DNA of 64,000 nt from contig JAEWZN010000003.1 in assembly GCA_023395255.1 (NCBI GenBank), forward strand, positions 124,001 to 188,000, in the 5' to 3' direction. Below are positions 53,503 through 63,149 of this stretch, piece after piece. Each line of letters begins with the position of its first letter. Position 1 is the first letter of the stretch. A program made the translations under genes and the position numbers. The stretch comes from Deferribacteres bacterium. Lineage in GTDB: Bacteria; Chrysiogenota; Deferribacteres; Deferribacterales; Geovibrionaceae. Below the pieces are notes generated by a model. It searched no databases and was not told the origin of the DNA. It saw only the letters and a program-made list of their open reading frames with translations.

Positions 53503-56219
53503 AGAAACTTCCTCGGAAAACGCATGGAGAACACTGCGCCCTTATCACTGTTTGAGGCGGAGATCGTTCCTTTCATGCGGTTTTCTATGATCATTCGGGA
53601 CATATAAAGACCGATTCCCGTTCCTTCGTCTCCCTTGGTGGTGAAGTAGGATTCAAATATTTTTTTCAGCGCTTCTTCCGGTATTCCGCCGCCGTCGTCC
53701 CTTGTTTCGACAATGACTTCCGTGTCAGTTTCAATTACCGCCACTTCTATGTTGCCGACTGATTTTCTCTGAAGCGGGGGCATGGAGAGCCTTTTAGCAT
53801 CTATCGCATCGCGCGAGTTGCTGAGCAGGTTCACCATAACCTGTTTAAATTCGCTGGCGTAACCGAAAAGAACTATGCTGTCGGGGTCACCGCCTTCGGT
53901 GGTGATTTTCACATTTATCTTATGCTTTTCAAGGGATGATTTCATCAGCGCTGTGACATCGTTCAGGGCTTTTCTGACAGAGAACTCACCGAGGGATTTG
54001 GAAGGTGTGAAGAAGGTGCGGAAGTCCTCAACCGTGTGTGCCATGAAGTTAAGCTGGTTCATTATCTCAATTACATATTCACTGAGTTTTTCCTTGGTAA
54101 GCTCATTAAAGTCATAATCGTCCTCAATAAGCTGAACATAGAGGCTGGCGGAGTTGAGAGGCTGTTTCCACTGGTGGGCGATGGCGCCTATCATTTCGCC
54201 GAGTGCAGCCAGCTTTGACTGCTGAATAAGCATCTGCTCCTGTTCGCGGTGTATCCGCTCTATCCTGTTTTTCTCCGTTATATCTGCTATTGAGTAAATA
54301 AAATGGAGCTTTTCCTCCTCCATTTTCACCGCACCTGCGGTAACAAGAAGATCAAGAGGCTTGCCGCTGTCCGGTTCATGCTTCCACTCTGTTGTGTGGG
54401 GTGCTTTTTCCCTGTCCGCTTCGGGGAACAGCTCAAAAAAGTTCTGTTTTTTCAGTGTATCTTCGGGAATAGTCAGTATCTGGCTGAACTTTCTGTTAAA
54501 CCTGACAAAATTTCCTTCCTGATCCACAAGGCATATACCGAAGCTGGCAAACTCGAATATGAAGGAGAGAAGCTGCTCGTTCTGGCGCAGTGCCGTTTCC
54601 GTGCGTTTTATCTCGGTTATGTCATGTGCTGTGCCCAGTATGTTTATGTGTCCGGCCGCATCTGTTCTTATGCGGCTCTGCACCCTGAGTATGCGCCTTT
54701 CCCCGTCTATGCGGTTTATGTGTATATATTCGTCAAAGCTGCCGCGGGCTATGGATTTTTCCGAAACCATGGTGTGAACCAGAGGCAGGTCTTCCGGGGC
54801 GATCATATCAAGGAAATTGCTGCCGGAGAGGATCACTTCCGTTTTATCCAGACCGAATATCCTGTAAAGCTCATCTGAGCAGTTTAGCTTTTTGTCTGCC
54901 CCTGTCCATTCCCAGCTTCCGATACGGGCTATCTGCTGCGCCTGTTCAAGCTGCTGACGGCTGCTTTCCAGCATTCTGTTGGCGTTTCTCAGCTCTTCGG
55001 TGCGTTCGTTTACTATGATTTCCAGTATGCGGTTGGCATCCCTGAGTATTTTGTGGTAGTTCTCCAGATCGGTTATATCCGTCAGGGACACTATGTACTC
55101 GCCTGCTGTCATGGGGAGTATGCGGAAAGTTACCTGAAACGTGCGGACAGCCCCGAAGGGATCACGCATTTTTACCTTGCTGTCCATGCCCATGCGGAAG
55201 TTCTGAAAAACCTCCTCAAGCCATCCCTGCTCATCTTCACCAACTATAAGCCCTTGCTCTTTCATGAAATATTCTGACAGATCCTTTTTGCGTTCTTTAA
55301 ACTCGTCAAGGGTTTTTGCCTGAAAGAAATCGAGAAAGCTTTTGTTGCAGTTAAGGAGAAGTTCGCCGTCGGTAACTATTATAATATTGGATTGGAAATC
55401 CAGAATTTTCTGAACATATTCACTTTTCTTTTCAAGTTCGTTGAGGAAGTTTCTTCGCTCGGTGATGTCGTCCATAACGCAGACTATGTATTCCGGCTTT
55501 CCGCTCTGGTCAAAGATTACTGAACCTGCGATTCTGCTCCAGAAGCTTTTGCCTCCTGGTGTCTTGAGTTTTACATCTTCCGTTACGGAATCCTGCTGAC
55601 CTGCAAAGAGTTTTCCGAAACATTCACGGCACAGATCAAGGTGCTCCGGGCTGAGGAACATTTCAAAATCCATCCCTTTGAGATCATCTTCCTCAATATT
55701 TGCCATTCTGCGGAAAGACTCGTTCGTGGTAAGTATTGACTTGTCAGTGTTGAGAATGACAATTCCGCTTGCGCTCCTGCCGAATACAGCGCGCTGGAAG
55801 GATTCGCTCTCTTCAAGCTTCTTCTGGGTTTCAAAGAGCCTTGTCTGGTCGTAAATCATCACAAGGGCGTACTTAAGCTCCTTGTCAAAGGGGGATATGA
55901 CCACATTCTGCTTCATGTATTCAAAAATTGAGTTGGTGAATTTAGCGGATTTTATTTTGAAAAGCCAGCCGTCCGTACCCGCATCGTAGTAGGTGTGGGA
56001 CTTGAGGGCTTTCATTGAACGTATTTTTCTTTTCAGCTGGTTTACGTTAATTTCGGGGAAAAGCTCTGTTATTTTTCTGCCTGTAACCTGTTCTCTGAAA
56101 AGGGAAGTGTGCGCTTCCAGCCACTTGTTCCAGAAGAGAACCGTCAGTTCATCGTCCAGAATGCAGGCGCCGTTGTAAATGGAGTCAAGAAAATAAGCCG
56201 GGTCAGTCTCAAATTTCAT
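53499..56219 (-). CDS. Multi-PAS soluble sensor histidine kinase
   Basis: 906 residues from ATG 56219; no membrane helices. About five PAS-type domains follow in series (for example DSIYNGACILDDELTVLFWN, AVFGRSASGIVILNTDKSIL, LYRIFGLDKTEVILSGSNFL and FIFEFASFGICLVDQEGNFV), then the kinase core with H-box AIAHQWKQPLNSASLYVQL, N box NLLSNSRDAIDAKR and G boxes RDDGGGIPEEAL, GDEGTGIGLYMSRMIIENR. It is a cytoplasmic sensor, perhaps of redox or small ligands. It is last in an operon with CheY-like and CheC-like genes and overlaps the latter by 11 bases. Confidence 0.87.
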   Translation of the reverse strand: MKFETDPAYFLDSIYNGACILDDELTVLFWNKWLEAHTSLFREQVTGRKITELFPEINVNQLKRKIRSMKALKSHTYYDAGTDGWLFKIKSAKFTNSIFEYMKQNVVISPFDKELKYALVMIYDQTRLFETQKKLEESESFQRAVFGRSASGIVILNTDKSILTTNESFRRMANIEEDDLKGMDFEMFLSPEHLDLCRECFGKLFAGQQDSVTEDVKLKTPGGKSFWSRIAGSVIFDQSGKPEYIVCVMDDITERRNFLNELEKKSEYVQKILDFQSNIIIVTDGELLLNCNKSFLDFFQAKTLDEFKERKKDLSEYFMKEQGLIVGEDEQGWLEEVFQNFRMGMDSKVKMRDPFGAVRTFQVTFRILPMTAGEYIVSLTDITDLENYHKILRDANRILEIIVNERTEELRNANRMLESSRQQLEQAQQIARIGSWEWTGADKKLNCSDELYRIFGLDKTEVILSGSNFLDMIAPEDLPLVHTMVSEKSIARGSFDEYIHINRIDGERRILRVQSRIRTDAAGHINILGTAHDITEIKRTETALRQNEQLLSFIFEFASFGICLVDQEGNFVRFNRKFSQILTIPEDTLKKQNFFELFPEADREKAPHTTEWKHEPDSGKPLDLLVTAGAVKMEEEKLHFIYSIADITEKNRIERIHREQEQMLIQQSKLAALGEMIGAIAHQWKQPLNSASLYVQLIEDDYDFNELTKEKLSEYVIEIMNQLNFMAHTVEDFRTFFTPSKSLGEFSVRKALNDVTALMKSSLEKHKINVKITTEGGDPDSIVLFGYASEFKQVMVNLLSNSRDAIDAKRLSMPPLQRKSVGNIEVAVIETDTEVIVETRDDGGGIPEEALKKIFESYFTTKGDEGTGIGLYMSRMIIENRMKGTISASNSDKGAVFSMRFPRKFL

Positions 56220-56832
56220 ACTGTTCAATATATTTATCCAGCGCTATGAGCAAATGCTCAAAAGAACTCTCCTTCAAAAGAAATATGAGAAGTCCGTTGA
56301 TTTTTTCCTGCCTGAAATCCAGAACAGTTTCCACGACAATGATCTTGCTGAAATTTTCGAAATTTTTGTATTCGGCTATTTTTTCGCCGCTCTGCTTGTC
56401 CACTGCGGGAGGATGAAAGAACACCTCAAGCTCAAGGAGTTCTGCAATTTTACCCACACAGGCGGAGGTCAGGATATTTGAGAGTTCGTGGATAGAGCTT
56501 ACTATGTCGTCTTCGCTTTCTATTTGCTCACCGCTGTCGTTCATGAAGATGCCGGCAACTTTGCGCGAGGAACCGCTGTCAATGATGAATATGCTTTCCC
56601 CGTCCAGCTTGTTTATAAAGACCTGAACGGAGACGAAGTAATCATTATTTTTGGATGTCTTGCTGTTTACGTAGTTTTCAAGCCCTTCCGTGCCGACCAC
56701 ATGAATCTTCGGAACGTGCAGATTGGCGTGAGCCTCAATGGAATCAGATATTATGGCAGTGGCCATGCCATAAGAAATGTTCATGATTTCGGTGAGCGCA
56801 TCTTTCCTGTCATCATTCAGAATATTCATCAT
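56209..56832 (-). CDS. CheC-family phosphatase-like protein
   Basis: 207 residues (a second ATG at 56829 is equally possible). Both CheC-type active motifs can be read: ALTEIMNISYGMATA near the N-terminus and SSIHELSNILTSACVGKIAE in the middle, each with the E-x2-N pair followed later by a Pro. The rest alternates strands and helices as in CheC/CheX. It would dephosphorylate a CheY-like protein, and one is encoded 13 bases upstream (56845-57204). Being outside a che cluster, it probably serves the adjoining kinase-regulator pair rather than flagellar control. Confidence 0.8.
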   Translation of the reverse strand: MMNILNDDRKDALTEIMNISYGMATAIISDSIEAHANLHVPKIHVVGTEGLENYVNSKTSKNNDYFVSVQVFINKLDGESIFIIDSGSSRKVAGIFMNDSGEQIESEDDIVSSIHELSNILTSACVGKIAELLELEVFFHPPAVDKQSGEKIAEYKNFENFSKIIVVETVLDFRQEKINGLLIFLLKESSFEHLLIALDKYIEQYEI

Positions 56833-56844
56833 ATAAATCAGCCG

Positions 56845-57204
56845 TTAAACCAGTTTAGTGATAATCTGCGATATTTTCTCCGCAGTCACAGGCTTGTTGA
56901 GTATTTCATCAGCTCCGAGTTCAGAGACCATCTCGGTTGTTTTTTTCTGTATATCTGCTGTGATTATAACAACTTTTGCCGCCGGATTAATAGCTTTTAT
57001 TTCTTCCAGCGCCTCTATGCCGCTTTTTTCAGGCATGGTAAGATCCATAAATATGAGATCAGGCGAGTAAGAGGTGAACATTTCCACCGCCTCACAGCCG
57101 TTTGCTGCCTCGCGATAATCAAACTCTCCTGAAAAAGCCGTGGCTAGGGACTTGAGAACCCCCTTTCTTGCAATTTTGGAATCATCGGCTATCAAGACTT
57201 TCAT
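56845..57204 (-). CDS. Single-domain CheY-like response regulator
   Basis: 119 residues. Acidic pair in VLIADDSKIARKGVL, phospho-acceptor Asp in DLIFMDLTMPEKSG, Thr in KVVIITADIQ and Lys in DEILNKPVTAEKI. There is no output domain. It is the first gene of an operon with a CheC-like phosphatase and a PAS kinase, so phosphorylation and dephosphorylation partners are encoded together. Confidence 0.88.
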   Translation of the reverse strand: MKVLIADDSKIARKGVLKSLATAFSGEFDYREAANGCEAVEMFTSYSPDLIFMDLTMPEKSGIEALEEIKAINPAAKVVIITADIQKKTTEMVSELGADEILNKPVTAEKISQIITKLV

Positions 57205-57512
57205 GTGTACCTGCTAAAAATTCTTATTAATTTAAGTGATCATAACCTGAGAAAGCCAAATGTCAAGTTGAAGATCTTTTACAGAGCGGTTTAGCTACTC
57301 CTTATTTGAGGCTCATTTTAATGCTAAGGTTAAGTTGCGGTTCTTCTTCTGCAAATGTATAATGAATAGTAGTTAAATATTATTTAAACGGCTGTTTGTT
57401 CCCGATGTGTTTTAATGTATGAGAGAGAACATTTTTTCTGCATGAACCGCTGCCGGGTTTCCGAATATCTGTATTACGGTTTAAATTATTGTAAAACCAA
57501 GGTGGTAATACT
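57205..57512. other. Divergent intergenic region of about 308 bases
   Basis: This AT-rich stretch separates the minus-strand CheY-like gene and the plus-strand GGDEF-EAL gene, so it should carry both promoters. I see no convincing -24/-12 element, repeat, RNA gene or small reading frame with a ribosome site. AAGGTGG (57499-57505) is the ribosome site of the downstream gene. Confidence 0.5.
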
Positions 57513-59732
57513 ATGACTGTCCGCATGAGAGCCATGCTCGTTGTTACTATGCTGATGCTCTCTCTTTCCGTTATTTTTCTTCTGGCGGGCAATTATTTTA
57601 ATGAAAAATATCTTGATTACTCCTTCCGCAGGTTCGACTCGCAGCTTGCACGCTCATTCGAAATCTCCGTGACAGAAACCGAGCGCAGATACTTTAATGC
57701 GGCGCACAGCCTCCTCCAGAAGGGAAGGATTCTTGATTCTTTTCTGGCAGGGGACAGAGAGAAGCTTTTTCTGGAGCTTATTCCATATTACAGAGAGATG
57801 ACTGCGGAGAACCCGTTCTTTCATGTAATGCACTTCATAGACAAAAACGGTGTGACTGTTCTGCGTATGCACAGACCGGATTTTTACGGTGACAGCCTCA
57901 CGGAGCTTCGTCCTCTTGTACGGGAGGTGAGCGAAACCCGGAGTGCCGCTTCCGGTTTTGAAGCCGGAAGGAACGGTATATTCTACCGTATTATGGTTCC
58001 GATATTTTCCGGCGGTGAGTATGCGGGAATGCTTGATATGGGAATAGATGCGGACTTCGTTGTCGAAACAGTAGCCAAACACTTTCAGTTCAAAAGCGCG
58101 CTTTTTTTGAAGAAGCCGTACGCGGAGATTCTGAACACCAGAGACGGAATGATCGAAGACAGAAACTACTACATAGCCGGAACGGATGAGCATTTGTTTC
58201 AGGCGCTGGATACAGAGTTTGTGCCTGAGCGGACAATGCTTGTCAAAAAAATCGACAACGCATACTACAGCTTTCATACGGCCTATGAACTCAGAGAACA
58301 CTCAGGGGAACCGTTTGCTTATCTCGTGGTTGCTCAGAACATAAATGCTGAGGTGCGGGACTACCGCAACGCAAGGCTTTATCTGGCGGTTGTGGTGCTT
58401 GCGTTCCTTATACTTGCCGCTGCAATTCTGCACTACAGTTTCCGTGCTATGCTCCGGGAAATAGAAGAGGGGAAAAAGAATCTTTCCGTTCAGCAGAGAA
58501 CCGATGCGCTCACCGGGCTTCCCAACAGAAACGCTCTCTTGAGCGATCTTGAATCTTCCTCTGGTTCGGTGATGATTCTGATTAACATTGATCGCTTCAA
58601 AGAGGTTAACGAGGTTTTCGGCATAGGCGCGGGAGACCACGTTCTGAAGGAATATTCCGTATGTCTGCGCGATTATCTCTCCTCTCTGGAATCGGCTTAT
58701 CCTGAGATTGCGGGTGGTTATGTTCTCTACAGGCTGGGCAGGGACGAGTTTGTTGTTCTGCTTAAATCAAGGATGGAAGTGGCGGAAAGAATAGCAGACT
58801 CAATATCTGTTAAGACTGATTCGGAACTGATCGACTATCAGGGGATAGAGATCTCCATCTCTGTGAGCATAGGCATCTCCGGAAACAGGGAAAAGCCGCT
58901 CCAGTCATCCGACATGGCACTGAAAATATCCAGAGAGCGTAAAAGAGCCTACATGCATTTTGACGAAAGCATGGAGCTGAGCCAGCATCAGTCAAACAAC
59001 TTCTTCTGGCTGAATAAGGTGAAGCTGGCCATAAAAGAGGACCGCATTATACCCTATTTTCAGGGGATAATGGATAACCGCACAGGGGAAATACGCAAAT
59101 ATGAATGCCTCATAAGGATGCAGGAAGCGGACGGGAGTGTGGTTTCTCCGGGAATGTTTCTGCCTATTATTAAAAAGACCAAGCTGTACCCGCAGCTTAC
59201 CAAAATAATGCTGCGTAAATCAGTGGAGCATTTCAGAGGCGGAAATAACGAATTTTCAATAAATATTTCAACAGAGGATATACTCAATAAGGATATAGTG
59301 CTCTATATCCAGAATCTTCTCCGGGAAACGGATGCCGCAGGGAATGTGATATTCGAGATTCTCGAAACGGACAACATAGGCAACTACGAGGAGATCAGGG
59401 AGTTTATAAGTGAGGTCAAAAGGCTGGGCTGCAAAGTGGCTATTGACGACTTCGGCACAGGCTACTCCAACTTTACGCACCTGATGAACCTCGATTTTGA
59501 TTATCTGAAAATTGACGGCAGTCTGATTCAGAACATTCACCGCGATGAGTACACAAACAGGCTGGTGAAAAGCATAACAGGATTCGCAGGCGGTATGAAA
59601 ATAAAAACCGTGGCGGAATTTGTGAGCAGTCAGGAAATTTTTGATGCCGTAAATGAGCTCGGAATTGACTATTCCCAAGGGTTCTTCATCGCCAAACCAA
59701 AGCCGGATACTAAACCGGACGACTTAGCTTGA
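57513..59732 (+). CDS. Cache-GGDEF-EAL cyclic-di-GMP protein, probably phosphodiesterase
   Basis: 739 residues with AAGGTGG before the ATG. A membrane helix (about 6-26), a periplasmic Cache-type sensor (MHFIDKNGVTVLRMHRPDFY, SAASGFEAGRNGIFYRIMVP), a second helix (about 288-310), then GGDEF and EAL domains. The cyclase signature is GRDEF (YRLGRDEFVVLL) instead of GGDEF, suggesting an inactive or substrate-sensing cyclase domain. The EAL domain keeps catalytic residues: YECLIRM (E-x-L-x-R), INIST, FEILET, IDDFGTGYSNF, LKIDGSLI, AEFVSS and YSQGFFIAKP. It likely degrades c-di-GMP in response to an external ligand. Confidence 0.87.
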   Translation: MTVRMRAMLVVTMLMLSLSVIFLLAGNYFNEKYLDYSFRRFDSQLARSFEISVTETERRYFNAAHSLLQKGRILDSFLAGDREKLFLELIPYYREMTAENPFFHVMHFIDKNGVTVLRMHRPDFYGDSLTELRPLVREVSETRSAASGFEAGRNGIFYRIMVPIFSGGEYAGMLDMGIDADFVVETVAKHFQFKSALFLKKPYAEILNTRDGMIEDRNYYIAGTDEHLFQALDTEFVPERTMLVKKIDNAYYSFHTAYELREHSGEPFAYLVVAQNINAEVRDYRNARLYLAVVVLAFLILAAAILHYSFRAMLREIEEGKKNLSVQQRTDALTGLPNRNALLSDLESSSGSVMILINIDRFKEVNEVFGIGAGDHVLKEYSVCLRDYLSSLESAYPEIAGGYVLYRLGRDEFVVLLKSRMEVAERIADSISVKTDSELIDYQGIEISISVSIGISGNREKPLQSSDMALKISRERKRAYMHFDESMELSQHQSNNFFWLNKVKLAIKEDRIIPYFQGIMDNRTGEIRKYECLIRMQEADGSVVSPGMFLPIIKKTKLYPQLTKIMLRKSVEHFRGGNNEFSINISTEDILNKDIVLYIQNLLRETDAAGNVIFEILETDNIGNYEEIREFISEVKRLGCKVAIDDFGTGYSNFTHLMNLDFDYLKIDGSLIQNIHRDEYTNRLVKSITGFAGGMKIKTVAEFVSSQEIFDAVNELGIDYSQGFFIAKPKPDTKPDDLA

Positions 59733-59825
59733 CTCTGACGTTATTAGGATTATGCTTTATTTATAAGTCGTTGTGTATTATAAGGCATAAATAGTCTTAA
59801 AATATTTTGCGTGTGAAGGTGTTTT

Positions 59826-61181
59826 TTGAGCGGTATGAAAAATGTAGTTCTTAAGAAAGGTATTGACCTTCCTTTGGGCGGAGCTCCCGAACAGAAAATT
59901 TATGCATCGGGAACTGTAAGCAGATATGCCGTCATCGGAGACGATCATGTCGGCCTCAAACCCTCTATGAATGTTCAGGAAGGAGATTCGGTGAAACCGG
60001 GTGATCTGCTTTTCACCGATAAGAAAAATGCGGGCGTTAAGTTCGTTTCCCCTTTTGCCGGCAGAGTTCTGGCTGTCAACAGGGGCGAGAAGCGCAGGTT
60101 TCTCTCACTTGAGATAGAGATTGAAGACACAGAAGGCGGCGGCTTCAAGGCTTTTAACACTGCGGAGCTTAAAATCATCGGCAGTGACACTGTCAGGAAT
60201 GCCGTAAATGATGCGGGGCTCTGGACATCATTCATCAGCCGCCCCTTCGGCAAAACTCCCGCTGCGGATGCATCTGCCGACTATATTTATGTCACTGCGG
60301 CGGACACCCGCCCTCTGTGTGCGGATGTAAAAACCGCCATTGAGGGCAGGGAGGAGTTTTTTGCAGTTGGTGTCAGCCTCCTTGAGAAGCTGGCAGGCAA
60401 GAAGCTTTATGTCTGTGTCGGTTCTGAGGATTCTGTTCCGGTGGTTCAGGGCGGGAAGATTGAGTATGTGTGCTTTAAAGGGCCGCACCCGGCAGGGCTT
60501 GCGGGAACTCATATTCACTTTCTCTCACCTGCTCACGCCGGAAACCGCACATGGGAAATAGGCTGGCAGGACACGGCGGCAATTGGCGAGTTTTTTCTCA
60601 CAGGGAAGATACCCGTTCAGACAGTAATATCACTCTGCGGGACAGGCGCTGTTAAGCCGAGGCTTATCAGAACCATACGCGGCGCATGGCTGGGCGATCT
60701 CCTTAAAAACGAAATCAGCGCGGAGGATGTCCGCGTGATAAGCGGAAGCGCACTCCACGGACGCAAGGCGGTTGCCCCTGCGGACTATCTCCACAGATAC
60801 ATAAATCAGGTTACGCTCATTCCCGAAGGAAGGGACAGGCGGTTCATGGGCTGGGCAGGGCCGGGAACGGACATGCACTCAGTGAAACGCTCGTTTCTCA
60901 CAGGTTTCGGCATAGGCAGGCCTGTTTTCAATACAAACCTGAACGGCGGCAAACGTCCCATTGTTCCCGTGGGGAGCTACGAGGACGTAATGCCTCTGGA
61001 TATTCTGCCCACTTATCTCCTTCGGGCTGTGTCTGTGGGGGATTTCGAAACGGCGGAGAAGCTCGGCTGTCTTGAGCTTCTGGAGGAGGATTTGTCTCTG
61101 TGCACTTACGCCTGCCCCGGCAAGCAGGACTATGCGCCCATGCTCCGGCAGGTGCTTGATACATTGGAGAAGGAAGGCTGA
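59826..61181 (+). CDS. nqrA: Na+-translocating NADH:quinone reductase subunit A
   Basis: 451 residues from TTG 59826, which has AAGGTG upstream; ATG 59835 is an alternative. KNVVLKKGIDLPLGGAPEQK is the usual NqrA start, followed by GDDHVGLKPSMNVQEGDSVK and FVSPFAGRVLAVNRGEKR. PHPAGLAGTHIHFLSP is another family block. NqrA is the cytoplasmic quinone-site subunit of the Na+ pump. It is first in an nqrABCDE(F) operon with overlapping or abutting genes. Confidence 0.93.
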   Translation: MSGMKNVVLKKGIDLPLGGAPEQKIYASGTVSRYAVIGDDHVGLKPSMNVQEGDSVKPGDLLFTDKKNAGVKFVSPFAGRVLAVNRGEKRRFLSLEIEIEDTEGGGFKAFNTAELKIIGSDTVRNAVNDAGLWTSFISRPFGKTPAADASADYIYVTAADTRPLCADVKTAIEGREEFFAVGVSLLEKLAGKKLYVCVGSEDSVPVVQGGKIEYVCFKGPHPAGLAGTHIHFLSPAHAGNRTWEIGWQDTAAIGEFFLTGKIPVQTVISLCGTGAVKPRLIRTIRGAWLGDLLKNEISAEDVRVISGSALHGRKAVAPADYLHRYINQVTLIPEGRDRRFMGWAGPGTDMHSVKRSFLTGFGIGRPVFNTNLNGGKRPIVPVGSYEDVMPLDILPTYLLRAVSVGDFETAEKLGCLELLEEDLSLCTYACPGKQDYAPMLRQVLDTLEKEG

Positions 61182-62374
61182 TGAAAGGGCTGCTTAATTT
61201 TCTGGAAAAATATGAGCATCACTTCAAGAAGGGCGGAAAGCTGGAAAAGTGGTATCCGGTATTTGAAATGACTGACACTTTCCTGTATACATCCCCCGAA
61301 GTGACAAAGGGATATACGCATGTTAGGGACGGGCTTGATCTCAAAAGGATAATGACCACCGTGGTTCTGGCGCTTATTCCGTGTATTCTTATGGCATTTT
61401 ACAATACAGGGCTTCAGGCCAACTATGCAGCGGAAGCGGGCACACTGACGGAAGGGTGGCGGCTTGGTGTAATGGCCGCGGCAGGCGGGGCGGACAGTTC
61501 GTCTGTCGGTTCATGCTTCCTTCACGGCGCGCTCTACTTTCTGCCTGTCTATATTGTAACTCTTGCGGTGGGCGGCTTCTGGGAACTGCTTTTTGCGGTG
61601 GTGAGAAAACATGAGATAGGGGAGGCATTCCTTGTCACATCCCTTCTTTTCCCGCTGATTCTTCCTCCGACTATTCCTCTCTGGCAGGCCGGGGTGGCTA
61701 TTTCCATTGGTCTTGTTATGGGCAAGGAGGTCTTCGGCGGAACAGGGCGCAACTTTGTCAACCCTGCGCTTATGTCCAGAGCGGTTCTCTTCTTCTCATA
61801 CCCTGCGGCTATGACCGGGGACAGGATATGGATTCCCGCGGATGCCATGACATATGCAACCCCTCTGGGTTCTATGGCCCTTGGCAGCGATTCAGGCTTA
61901 ACTTGGATGAACGCTTTTCTCGGTTTCATGCCCGGTTCGATGGGTGAAACTTCCGCTCTGGCGTGTCTGTTCGGGGCGGCAGTGCTGATCGCCACTGGCA
62001 TAGGCTCATGGCGGATAATGCTTTCAAGCGTTGCCGGACTTGTTTCCCTTGTGCTGTTTTTTAACCTGATAGGGAGCGAAACAAACCCCATGATGAACCT
62101 CTCCCCTGAGTGGCATCTTGTTCTGGGCGGATATGCGTTCGCCACTGTTTTCATGGCCACAGATCCTGTTTCCGCCTCCATGACGAGAACGGGCATGTAC
62201 ATCTACGGATTTTTAATCGGAGCTATGACGGCGCTCATCAGGGTTGTTAACCCCGCGTTCCCGGAAGGAGCAATGCTTGCAGTGCTGTTCGGAAACGTTT
62301 TTGCACCTGTCATTGACCAGTATGTTATAAAAGCGAATATAAGAAGGAGGGGGCGCAGATATGCCGGATGTTAA
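61181..62374 (+). CDS. nqrB: Na+-translocating NADH:quinone reductase subunit B
   Basis: 397 residues, an integral membrane protein with about ten helices. SPEVTKGYTHVRDGLDLKRI near the start and GRNFVNPALMSRAVLFFSYP, ATDPVSASMTRTGMYIYG later are diagnostic. The covalent FMN threonine is expected in the block DAMTYATPLGS, where the usual S-G-A-T is T-Y-A-T; the threonine is kept but its neighbours differ. It begins on the nqrA stop (TGATGA). It forms part of the Na+ channel. Confidence 0.93.
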   Translation: MKGLLNFLEKYEHHFKKGGKLEKWYPVFEMTDTFLYTSPEVTKGYTHVRDGLDLKRIMTTVVLALIPCILMAFYNTGLQANYAAEAGTLTEGWRLGVMAAAGGADSSSVGSCFLHGALYFLPVYIVTLAVGGFWELLFAVVRKHEIGEAFLVTSLLFPLILPPTIPLWQAGVAISIGLVMGKEVFGGTGRNFVNPALMSRAVLFFSYPAAMTGDRIWIPADAMTYATPLGSMALGSDSGLTWMNAFLGFMPGSMGETSALACLFGAAVLIATGIGSWRIMLSSVAGLVSLVLFFNLIGSETNPMMNLSPEWHLVLGGYAFATVFMATDPVSASMTRTGMYIYGFLIGAMTALIRVVNPAFPEGAMLAVLFGNVFAPVIDQYVIKANIRRRGRRYAGC

Positions 62375-63149
62375 TTCCCGAAAATTTACATTTATAGTCT
62401 CTCTCGTCCTTTCCGTTGTCTGCTCGGTTCTGGTTTCCGCGGCGGCTGTTTCCCTTAAGCCGATTCAGGACAAAAACCGTGAGCTTGACAGGCAGAAGAA
62501 TGTTCTCGCTGCGGCGGGGCTTCTCGGCGAAAGCACGGACATAGAAGACACATTTAAAAATATCTCTGTTCTGGCAGTGAATGTGCGGGACGGAAGCTTT
62601 GAGAAACAGCCGGGATTTGATGCGGCCTTCTTCAAGGACTTCAAAAACCTCAGCACGTCAGGCGCCACATCCGTCCGTCTCGCAAAAGATCAGGACATAG
62701 CAGGCATAGCCAGTATAGCTAAGGAGCAGCCTGTTTATATAGTAATGAAGGATGGAAAACCGGATAAAATAATTCTCCATGTTTACGGCAGCGGACTCTG
62801 GTCAACCATGTTCGGCTTTCTCGCACTGGAAGGGGACGGTAAAACCGTTGCAGGGCTCACGTTCTATGACCAGAAGGAAACCCCCGGTCTGGGCGGTGAG
62901 GTTGACAACCCCAACTGGAAAGCCCAGTGGCCGGGAAAACAGGTTTACGGTGATGACGGTTCCCTTAAGCTCGGTGTGGGCAACGGAAAAGTTGATCCTG
63001 CCTCTCCGGATTCTGCGCATCTGGTTGACTCCATATCCGGCGCGTCCCTCACAAGCAGAGGGGTTAACGGGCTTGTCCGCTTCTGGCTGGGTGAAAACGG
63101 CTACGGCAGATTTCTTTCCAGAATAAACGAGGAGGGGTTCAATGGCTGA
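62361..63149 (+). CDS. nqrC: Na+-translocating NADH:quinone reductase subunit C
   Basis: 262 residues. One N-terminal membrane helix ([20 protein letters not shown]) and a periplasmic FMN-binding domain with [36 protein letters not shown] and the flavinylation block [16 protein letters not shown]. The usual motif is S-G-A-T with FMN on Thr; here the acceptor position is Ser (codon TCC). It overlaps nqrB by 14 bases and nqrD by 8 bases. Confidence 0.92.
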   Translation: MPDVNSRKFTFIVSLVLSVVCSVLVSAAAVSLKPIQDKNRELDRQKNVLAAAGLLGESTDIEDTFKNISVLAVNVRDGSFEKQPGFDAAFFKDFKNLSTSGATSVRLAKDQDIAGIASIAKEQPVYIVMKDGKPDKIILHVYGSGLWSTMFGFLALEGDGKTVAGLTFYDQKETPGLGGEVDNPNWKAQWPGKQVYGDDGSLKLGVGNGKVDPASPDSAHLVDSISGASLTSRGVNGLVRFWLGENGYGRFLSRINEEGFNG

